This document shows positions 57,465 to 64,000 of a DNA stretch of 64,000 bases, piece after piece. A program made the position numbers and the translations under genes. Location of the stretch: assembly GCA_964229355.1 (NCBI GenBank), contig CAXRDE010000022.1, positions 124,001 to 188,000 of the forward strand, in the 5' to 3' direction. Source of the stretch: CAXRDE01 sp964229355 (GTDB taxonomy: Bacteria; Cyanobacteriota; Sericytochromatia; UBA7694). The notes below the pieces were generated by a model, which worked only from the letters and a program-made list of their open reading frames with translations, was not told the DNA's origin and searched no databases. Numbering within the stretch: position 1 is the first letter of the stretch; every line of letters begins with the position of its first letter.

Positions 57465-60115
57465 TCGTCCTCTTCTGTGTTTGGAAATGCAACGGATTTT
57501 TGCATGGGTACTTTGATTCTAAAAACTGCTCCTATGGAATTATAAGCTTCTATGCTACCCTGGTGAGCCTCAATAATCCCTTTGCAAATTGAGAGCCCGA
57601 GTCCCGTCCCTCCGGTTTTAGGGGGATGCCCCTGGTAAAATTTTTCAAAAAGATGAGGTAAGTCCTCTGCTGAGAGTCCGGGGCCGTTGTCCGCAATAAT
57701 GACTTCCCAATGGGTTTTTGTGTAATGGGTAGATAAGGAAATACTGCTTTGCGGGGGGGTATGCAGGATTGCATTGTGTAAGAGATTATGGATCACCTGT
57801 TCCAATAGCCCAAAATCACCCCAGATAGGCATGGGCTCTGCAGAGAGTAACATATCGAATTGAAAATCGTGCTGTAAGGTGTCTTTCAAGGGTTCTATAC
57901 CCGCACGGACAATATCGTTGAGATCATGCCAACTTCTGTTGAGCACCAGCTTACCGGACTCTAAACGGCTGGCGTCCAGAAGGTTGCTCACGATATGTTT
58001 TAAGCGTTGCCCTGCGCTTTGTAAGTCGAGCAGCAACGATTGAACTAACTTTGGATTTTTTTGTACAGGTTCTTCCTGGAGGTTATGAATGACACCTTGA
58101 ATGGTGGTGATGGGGGTTTTTAGCTCATGAGAGACAGAGTTGAGAAGTGCTTCATAAAGAGAATCCGATAGTTTGTTCAGTTCAGCGGTTTTGGCTTGCT
58201 CCTGGAGTCTAAAGGTTTCTAAACGCTGTGCCAATTGGGTAATCAGGGTTTCTAAAAGACGATGCTGAGATGGAGCCAGCTCCTGGTACACACAAAAACT
58301 CAGCACACCGTAAATTCTTGTTTTAAACGCAATCGGAAGGTGAGTGTTTTCTGCCAATGACAGGCTTGACGTAAATCTTCCCGCAGGCTCCTGGTTACGA
58401 TAGACCCAATTTCTCACGGCGTCTTCACGGGTATCAGCGGTTTCAAACTTTTGAGGATCCGTCGTTAAAAGGGCGGTGCAACCTAAAAAATGAGACAGTT
58501 GGACCCGGGCGTTCTCAATGACTTCTGCAGCGGTATTTTGGGACAGTACGTTTTGATGAAACTGGTACAGCGTGAACAGGCGTTTTTCTCTTTCTTGCCC
58601 TAGGCTTTGTTCTTTTTTAAGGCGTCGTACCAGAGAGCCTGTGAAGAGGGCCACCCCAAAATACAAGATGCACATCAGGGCGTTGTGTGCATCCTGGATG
58701 TAAAAGGTATGCAAAGGAGGGATAAAAAAGAAATTCCATGACGCCGCGCTGAAGAGTGCAGCCAACAGGATTCCCGGATAAGAGACAAATAAAGATAAGG
58801 CCACCAGAAGGGTTAAGAACATCAGACCCACAGAGGCGTAACCGATCAAGGGGGAAAGCAAAATACCCAGGCCCGTGGTCAGTATTAAGCTAAAGATAAC
58901 GGTTGCAAAATGGTGAGGCCGGCTAGCCAACTGCGAATCGGAGGGAAGCGTTTTACTTTTCGGTCCTGTCGGTCCTGAGAATTTTTGATAGCTGTCCACC
59001 ATCCAAATGTCCAGACTCTCAGACTGATAAAACAGCTGGTAAAGGTGTCTGGCGCGTCCATTGAACAAATCCTGCCATAAAGATTGCCTGGGCTTACCGA
59101 GGATCAGCTGTGTCGCACGGTGTTCTTCTGCGGCATGCAAAAGCGCCTGGTGGAGAGAGGAACCCTGGGTATAGGCCATCTCTCCCCCTAAGGCTTGTAC
59201 CAGTTGAATGTTTTTTCTCAGGGATGCGTTGTGGGTGGGGTGTGCATTGTTTTCTACATGGAGAGCGATCCACGGGCAGTCAATGTGCTGGGCCATTCTC
59301 CGGGTAAAGCGAATAAGGGTTGCTGAACTGGGACTGGGGCCTATGGCTACCATGAGTTTGGCTTGAACCTGTAAGGCCCCCGGCCGGCGCTGCTGTGCCA
59401 GGATATGTTTGAGATCGCGATCCACGTGATTGGCGGTGATGCGCAAAGCAATTTCACGCAGGGCAATCAAGTACTGCAATTGAAAAAAGTTTTGTGTGGC
59501 CTGCTGAATATTCTTGCTCGCGTAAACTTTGCCTTCTTTGATTCTTGCGATCAAAGCTTCCGGGCTTAAATCAATCAACTGTATTTCATCGGCTTCATCT
59601 AAAAGGGCATCGGGTACACGCTCATGAATGGGAACGCCGGTCATGTTTTGTACCCATTCGGCCTGACTTTCTAAATGTTGCACATTCAGGGTGGTATACA
59701 CATCATGGCCTGCTTTTAAGAGTTCTAAAACATCCTGATACCTTTTTTGATGGCGTTGCGGTGGGGCATTCTGGTGAGCGAGCTCATCCACCAAAATCAA
59801 TTGCGGTTTTTTTTGCAGCGCTCCGTCTAAGTCGAAAGCAGAGACGTAAGTGCCGCGGTACGCTATTTTTTGGCGGGGAATCTCCGGGAGGTCGGTGAGT
59901 AAAGCCTCCGTTTCCTGGCGGCCATGGGTTTCGATGTAGCCTATCCATACATCAAGGCCTTCTTGTTTGGCTTTTTGTGCAGCTTGTAGCATGGCGTAGG
60001 TTTTTCCTACCCCGGCACACATGCCTAAAAAAACCTTTAACTTACCGCGCTTTTCACGGTCTGCTTCTCTATCTAAAGCTTCGAGTAGTTTATCGGGATT
60101 GAGTTTGTGGCTCAT
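57461..60115 (-). CDS. kdpD: KdpD osmosensitive potassium sensor kinase
   Basis: KdpD senses potassium limitation and turgor and phosphorylates KdpE. The 884-residue product has the N-terminal KdpD domain with P-loop FLGMCAGVGKTYAM (about 29-42) and DELAHQNAPPQR, then a universal-stress-like domain. Four membrane helices and a GAF-like region follow. The kinase core has His663 in SVSHELKTPITTI, ATP-binding DNGPGLSAEDLPHLFEKFYQG and GTGLGLSICKGI. It overlaps kdpC and kdpE by four bases each. Confidence 0.95.
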   Translation of the reverse strand: MSHKLNPDKLLEALDREADREKRGKLKVFLGMCAGVGKTYAMLQAAQKAKQEGLDVWIGYIETHGRQETEALLTDLPEIPRQKIAYRGTYVSAFDLDGALQKKPQLILVDELAHQNAPPQRHQKRYQDVLELLKAGHDVYTTLNVQHLESQAEWVQNMTGVPIHERVPDALLDEADEIQLIDLSPEALIARIKEGKVYASKNIQQATQNFFQLQYLIALREIALRITANHVDRDLKHILAQQRRPGALQVQAKLMVAIGPSPSSATLIRFTRRMAQHIDCPWIALHVENNAHPTHNASLRKNIQLVQALGGEMAYTQGSSLHQALLHAAEEHRATQLILGKPRQSLWQDLFNGRARHLYQLFYQSESLDIWMVDSYQKFSGPTGPKSKTLPSDSQLASRPHHFATVIFSLILTTGLGILLSPLIGYASVGLMFLTLLVALSLFVSYPGILLAALFSAASWNFFFIPPLHTFYIQDAHNALMCILYFGVALFTGSLVRRLKKEQSLGQEREKRLFTLYQFHQNVLSQNTAAEVIENARVQLSHFLGCTALLTTDPQKFETADTREDAVRNWVYRNQEPAGRFTSSLSLAENTHLPIAFKTRIYGVLSFCVYQELAPSQHRLLETLITQLAQRLETFRLQEQAKTAELNKLSDSLYEALLNSVSHELKTPITTIQGVIHNLQEEPVQKNPKLVQSLLLDLQSAGQRLKHIVSNLLDASRLESGKLVLNRSWHDLNDIVRAGIEPLKDTLQHDFQFDMLLSAEPMPIWGDFGLLEQVIHNLLHNAILHTPPQSSISLSTHYTKTHWEVIIADNGPGLSAEDLPHLFEKFYQGHPPKTGGTGLGLSICKGIIEAHQGSIEAYNSIGAVFRIKVPMQKSVAFPNTEEDE

Positions 60116-60675
60116 GGCTGTGACCGTTGGAAGTGACGATCTAAAGCCAGATTTAGCTCAAGAACATTGATGCGCGCTTGTCCCAAAAATCCCGCCTGAG
60201 GGGCTTCGGTGTAGTGTGCAATCAGGGGGACGAGTTGGGTCGGTTTTAGACCACGCGCTCGGGCTACACGCGCGGCCTGATAAGCCACAGCCTGGGGGCT
60301 TAAGTGCGGATCCAGACCGCTCCCTGACGCCAGGAGAAGCTCCTCGGGTACGTTGGGGTTGTTGTGGGCCTGGGAGAGCTTTTCTCTTCTTTGGCGAAGG
60401 GTTTGCTTTAATGAAGCGCTGGTGGGCCCGGCTTGACTTGCACTTGAAGGCAGGCTGTTGTAATCTCCTGCAGAAGGGCGTGGCCAAAAATACTGGGCCT
60501 GGGTAAAGGGCTGTGCGATCCATCGCGAACCCACTTTTTGGTGGTCTTTGTAGATCAGGCTGCCTTCTGCGGCTGTCTGAAAAAAGCCCTGAGCGATGAG
60601 GGTGATGGTGTAGGGGTAAACCACACCGGTTAACAAAGAGAGGGTCATAAAAAGTTTTAAGGCTGTCAATAGCAT
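60112..60675 (-). CDS. kdpC: KdpC, potassium-transporting ATPase subunit C
   Basis: KdpC is the small single-span subunit that stabilises the KdpFABC pump and its ATP binding. The 187-residue product begins with one membrane helix (MTLSLLTGVVYPYTITLIAQ). It has GSRWIAQPFTQAQYFWPRPSAGDYNSLPSSASQ and SGSGLDPHLSPQAVAYQAARVARARGL, the conserved blocks. It starts 11 bases after kdpB. Confidence 0.95.
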   Translation of the reverse strand: MLLTALKLFMTLSLLTGVVYPYTITLIAQGFFQTAAEGSLIYKDHQKVGSRWIAQPFTQAQYFWPRPSAGDYNSLPSSASQAGPTSASLKQTLRQRREKLSQAHNNPNVPEELLLASGSGLDPHLSPQAVAYQAARVARARGLKPTQLVPLIAHYTEAPQAGFLGQARINVLELNLALDRHFQRSQP

Positions 60676-60686
60676 GGGGGTTCCTC

Positions 60687-62744
60687 CTAGAATATGCCGA
60701 GCGTGTTGAGGGCGAGATCAATGGCTTTTATGCCAATAAAAGGGGCGATAAGACCTCCGACACCGTAGATTAGCAGATTTCTTTTTAAAATACTTTCAGC
60801 CTTCATGGGGCGATAAGGTATGCCCTGCAAAGCCAGGGGAATGAGGCATACAATAATCAGTGCATTAAAAATAACAGCGCTCAAAATAGCGCTTTGCGGG
60901 CTGGCAAGCCCCATTATATTTAATTGACTGAGGGGGCCTGTCGGCGTACCTGTGGCATAGATGCCCCCAAAAAGGGCGGGTAAAATAGCAAAGTACTTGG
61001 CGACATCGTTGGCTATACTAAAGGTGGTCAGCGCGCCCCGTGTCATTAAAAGCTGCTTGCCGATCTCAACCACCTCAATGAGCTTTGTGGGATTACTATC
61101 CAGATCCACCATATTGCCGGCCTCCCGGGCGGCCTGGGTGCCTGAGTTCATGGCGACTCCCACATCGGCCTGAGCCAGGGCCGGGGCGTCGTTGGTGCCA
61201 TCACCCACCATGGCTACCATATGCCCTTTTTCTTGCTCTGATCGGATGCGCTTGAGCTTGTCTTCGGGCGTGGCCTCGGCCATAAAGTCGTCGACGCCTG
61301 CCTCGGTGGCAATGGCCGCTGCGGTTAAGGGATTATCTCCGGTGATCATAATGGTACGAATGCCCATGCTGCGCAATTGCATAAAGCGTTCCTTAATCCC
61401 GGCTTTAACGGTGTCTTTGAGTTCGATAACGCCCAGGATTTGTTGGTTTTGTGAAACCACCAAAGGGGTACTGCCCCGGTGAGCGACTTCTTTGACTTGT
61501 TTTTTTAGGGTTTCTGAAATACGACCCCCTTGTTTTTCAATATGTGCAAAAATGCTGTCTGCTGCTCCCTTACGGGTAGAGGTTCCCTTTTCATCGACAC
61601 CGCTCATTCGGGTTTCTGCTTGAAACGGAATGAACGTATAGGTATCGCTTTTTTTGATGTCGATACCGTATTGCTCAGTGGCCAGGCTGACAATCGAGCG
61701 GCCTTCTGGGGTTTCATCGGCCAGTGATGAAAGCGCCGCCGCGTAGGCCAATTGTTTCTCTGGGATTCCAGGGGCACAAATAAATCCTGAAGCCATACGG
61801 TTACCATGGGTAATGGTCCCTGTTTTATCTAACAGTAAGACGTCAATATCTCCCGCTGCTTCGACAGCCCGGCCGCTTGTGGCGAGCACGTTTTTTTGGA
61901 GCAGCCGATCCATACCGCTAATACCAATGGCGCTTAAGAGACCCCCAATGGTGGTGGGAATCAGACACACCAACAAGGCAATGAGGACGGGTAGGGTCAC
62001 GTCGCTCTGCGCCAGGTTGGTCACGGACTCACTGTAACCCGTGAAGGCTTTGAGGGTGACCACCGCCAGTAAAAACACCAGGGTGAGGGTGATGAGCAAA
62101 ATGTTCAAGGCGATTTCATTGGGGGTTTTTTGGCGTTGAGCTCCTTCGACCAGGTGAATCATTTGATCCAAAAAACTTTCTCCAGGTTCAGCGGTAATGC
62201 GAATCAGAATACGGTCTGAAATGACCCGGGTCCCCCCAGTGACTGCAGAGCGATCACCGCCACTCTCACGAATCACAGGCGCAGACTCGCCGGTAATTGC
62301 AGATTCATCCACTGAGGCAATGCCCTCTATCACTTCTCCATCGCCAGGAATCATATCGTTGGCTTCACAGATCACGGTGTCGCCCTTGTGCAGTTCAGCG
62401 GCTGAAATAATGACGGTCTGGCCGTCCTTTATCACTTTGGCCTGGGCGTCACTCCGCGTCTTTTTCAAGCTGTCAGCCTGGGCTTTCCCACGTCCTTCAG
62501 CAAAAGCTTCGGCCAGATTGCCAAAATAGCTGGTAAACCATAGCCACAAGGCAATATGTACCTCAAATTGTATGCTTTCTCCCGTGAAAAGATGTGTGAA
62601 GACAGTGCCTGTGGTGAGGAGTGCGCCCAGTGTTACCACCAGCATAACGGGATTTCGTACCTGCTGACGGGGATCAAACTTAAAACATGCATCAAGGGCT
62701 GCACGGCGTAAAATAGTAACGTTAAAAATCTGTGATGTAGTCAT
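60687..62744 (-). CDS. kdpB: KdpB, potassium-transporting P-type ATPase
   Basis: KdpB hydrolyses ATP to drive K+ uptake. The 685-residue product has TGESAPVIRESG, the phosphorylated Asp306 in LLLDKTGTITHGNR, and MVGDGTNDAPALAQADVGVAM. It has the seven-helix layout of the type IA P-ATPase. The start at MTTSQIFNVTILRRAALDACFKFDP (ATG 62744) lies four bases after the kdpA stop; the upstream frame is kdpA read in another frame. Confidence 0.96.
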   Translation of the reverse strand: MTTSQIFNVTILRRAALDACFKFDPRQQVRNPVMLVVTLGALLTTGTVFTHLFTGESIQFEVHIALWLWFTSYFGNLAEAFAEGRGKAQADSLKKTRSDAQAKVIKDGQTVIISAAELHKGDTVICEANDMIPGDGEVIEGIASVDESAITGESAPVIRESGGDRSAVTGGTRVISDRILIRITAEPGESFLDQMIHLVEGAQRQKTPNEIALNILLITLTLVFLLAVVTLKAFTGYSESVTNLAQSDVTLPVLIALLVCLIPTTIGGLLSAIGISGMDRLLQKNVLATSGRAVEAAGDIDVLLLDKTGTITHGNRMASGFICAPGIPEKQLAYAAALSSLADETPEGRSIVSLATEQYGIDIKKSDTYTFIPFQAETRMSGVDEKGTSTRKGAADSIFAHIEKQGGRISETLKKQVKEVAHRGSTPLVVSQNQQILGVIELKDTVKAGIKERFMQLRSMGIRTIMITGDNPLTAAAIATEAGVDDFMAEATPEDKLKRIRSEQEKGHMVAMVGDGTNDAPALAQADVGVAMNSGTQAAREAGNMVDLDSNPTKLIEVVEIGKQLLMTRGALTTFSIANDVAKYFAILPALFGGIYATGTPTGPLSQLNIMGLASPQSAILSAVIFNALIIVCLIPLALQGIPYRPMKAESILKRNLLIYGVGGLIAPFIGIKAIDLALNTLGIF

Positions 62745-62748
62745 CGCA

Positions 62749-64000
62749 TTAAAAAACCTTTCCGTTAAGCATGAGGAGGTGTTCGGCAATGGGGCCAAGG
62801 GTCAGTACAGGAAAGAACGTCAGCGCGCCGACGATCACAATGACTCCTATCAAGACACTGGCAAACAAGAAGCCATCTGTGGGAAACGTTCCGGCGGAAG
62901 CGGGCGTGCTTTTTTTGGTGGCCATGTGACCCGCAATGGCCAGGGCCGGTAAAATGACACCGAATCGTCCTGCCAGCATGGCTATACTGCCGAGTAGGGT
63001 GTAAAAAGGGCTTGACGCCGTCAGTCCCCCAAAGGCGCTGCCATTATTGTTGGCCTGGGAGCTAAAGGCATATAAAATCTCACTCAAGCCGTGAGGGCCC
63101 GCGTTACTGATGCCGGCCAGACCTGACGGGGTTAATACAGCCACTGCTGAAAAAATCAAAATGAAAGCGCTGGGTAGCACCACCGCCAGAGCCGCCAGTC
63201 GAATCTCAAAGGCCTCGAGTTTTTTACCTAAATATTCTGGGGTGCGGCCCACCATGAGACCGGTAATAAATACCGTAATGATCACAAACATAAGCATGCC
63301 GTATAAGCCCGCACCCACGCCGCCAAAGATCACCTCTCCAAATAAGATGTTTAAGAGCAGCACCATGCCGCTTAAGGGATTAAAGCTGTCATGCATGGCG
63401 TTAACCGAGCCATTTGACGCTGCGGTGGTATTATTCGCCCAGAGGACAGAGTTCATGATGCCGAAGCGGGTTTCCTTGCCCTCCCAGTTTTGCGTTATAC
63501 CCAGAGCTGGGTTGGGTTGGTATTCAAACCAGAGTGCCACGGCCAAACTGGCAAAAAGGACAATAAACATCACGTAAAGCAATACGGTGCCTTGTTTAAT
63601 GGAACCCACCATTTTTCCGTAGGTCCAACATAGCGCTGCGGGTATCAGCAAGAGACTGAGCATTTGTAAAAAGTTGCTCAGGGGCGTGGGGTTTTCGAGG
63701 GGGTGGGCAGAATTAACCCCGAAAAAGCCGCCACCGTTGGTCCCCAATTGCTTGATCGCGATTTGGGATGCTGCAGGACCTTTGGGAATGATTTGCTGCG
63801 CTCCTTCTAAAGTGGTAAGGGTTTCATAAGGGGCCATGCTTTGCACGACGCCCTGGGAGACCAGGGCGACGGCCAATACGATAGCGAGGGGCAATAAGAT
63901 ATACAGCACGCTTCGCACCAGATCGCGCCAGAAATTACCCAGCTCTTTTTTTTGTTGTGCTGCCAGCCCACGGGTCAGGGCTGCAAAGACACATAAGCCT
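62749..64000 (-). CDS. kdpA: KdpA, potassium-binding subunit, N-terminus beyond the window
   Basis: KdpA is the channel-like subunit holding the K+ selectivity filter of the Kdp pump. About 416 C-terminal residues are present and the 5' end is cut at 64000. The visible frame continues beyond the apparent start at 63918 (ARG ... LGNFWRDLVRSVLYILLPL), so that codon is internal. It has LGTNGGGFFGVNSAHPLENPT and ANNNGSAFGGLTASSPF, filter-type loops. kdpF, if present, would lie upstream outside the window. Confidence 0.95.
   Translation of the reverse strand, partial: GLCVFAALTRGLAAQQKKELGNFWRDLVRSVLYILLPLAIVLAVALVSQGVVQSMAPYETLTTLEGAQQIIPKGPAASQIAIKQLGTNGGGFFGVNSAHPLENPTPLSNFLQMLSLLLIPAALCWTYGKMVGSIKQGTVLLYVMFIVLFASLAVALWFEYQPNPALGITQNWEGKETRFGIMNSVLWANNTTAASNGSVNAMHDSFNPLSGMVLLLNILFGEVIFGGVGAGLYGMLMFVIITVFITGLMVGRTPEYLGKKLEAFEIRLAALAVVLPSAFILIFSAVAVLTPSGLAGISNAGPHGLSEILYAFSSQANNNGSAFGGLTASSPFYTLLGSIAMLAGRFGVILPALAIAGHMATKKSTPASAGTFPTDGFLFASVLIGVIVIVGALTFFPVLTLGPIAEHLLMLNGKVF

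Noticed and set aside
62749..63918. Complete kdpA starting at 63918
   Set aside because: The codon there is GTG inside a frame that continues to the window edge with KdpA-like sequence; the gene is truncated by the window.
1..64000. tRNA genes, CRISPR arrays, insertion sequences, replication origin
   Set aside because: No cloverleaf-like segment, regularly spaced repeat, transposase or DnaA-box cluster was found; nearly all DNA is coding.

Overview
The window reads as chromosomal core DNA of a free-living, aerobically respiring Gram-negative-type bacterium. Several features point to a non-photosynthetic relative of Cyanobacteria (Vampirovibrionia/Melainabacteria, possibly a Vampirovibrio-like lineage). 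EF-Tu is 409 residues with cyanobacterial-style N-terminus. The spc cluster has no rpmD (L30) between rpsE and rplO. There is a PatA-type REC/PATAN regulator, a cyanobacterial signalling architecture. No photosynthesis gene is seen, and a caa3-type oxidase, a flagellar hook-basal-body protein and a pilin are present. This placement is inference from gene content; no 16S gene is in the window. There is no sign of a prophage, insertion sequence, CRISPR array or tRNA gene.

Layout. 1-1568 (minus): gpmA followed by the truncated start of a methylcrotonyl-CoA carboxylase beta gene. 1641-7215 (plus): dnaG-rpoD macromolecular-synthesis operon followed by two poorly known genes, one exported and one ASKHA-fold. 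7230-10955 (minus): pncB-pncA-nadE, an NAD salvage operon. 11053-11987 (plus): a membrane protein and a YqeG-type HAD phosphatase. 12203-18011 (plus): caa3-type cytochrome c oxidase operon with three separate c-type cytochrome modules, preceded by a perfect FNR-type box. 18112-20371 (minus): an isolated flagellar hook-like protein with an inserted winged-helix-like module, plus three small unknown genes. 20723-25944 (plus): coiled-coil protein, exported TPR protein, gltX, a solitary DppB-like permease, a small protein of two alpha-CTD-like domains, and a 47-residue ORF. 25941-26579 (minus): an orphan NarL-type response regulator.

26676-41859 (minus) is one continuous translation block: rpsL-rpsG-fusA-tuf-rpsJ-rplC-rplD-rplW-rplB-rpsS-rplV-rpsC-rplP-rpmC-rpsQ-rplN-rplX-rplE-rpsN-rpsH-rplF-rplR-rpsE-rplO-secY-adk. 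It has a near-consensus promoter and a long structured leader. 42165-44269 (minus): nadD-rsfS-pilin-HAMP protein, divergent from hisS. 45686-56764: mixed genes, including a tandem REC-PATAN regulator, a DJ-1 family protein, an ABC-2 exporter, a bifunctional homocysteine methyltransferase/MTHFR, a lipoprotein joining an HExxH peptidase-like region to leucine-rich repeats, glutamine synthetase, a Na+/H+ antiporter and a hotdog thioesterase. 56775-64000 (minus): kdpABCDE, with kdpA running off the window.

How the genes connect. pncA, pncB, nadD and nadE together cover salvage from nicotinamide to NAD, although nadD lies elsewhere. The Cox genes are a self-contained oxidase operon with its own CtaG assembly factor. 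KdpDE sits translationally coupled to the potassium pump it would control. The best candidates for undescribed biology are the winged-helix/hook fusion, the two-domain alpha-CTD-like protein, the tandem REC-PATAN regulator with a Glu in place of the phospho-Asp, and the HExxH-LRR lipoprotein. Extended -10 promoters and possible leaderless starts also recur across the window.
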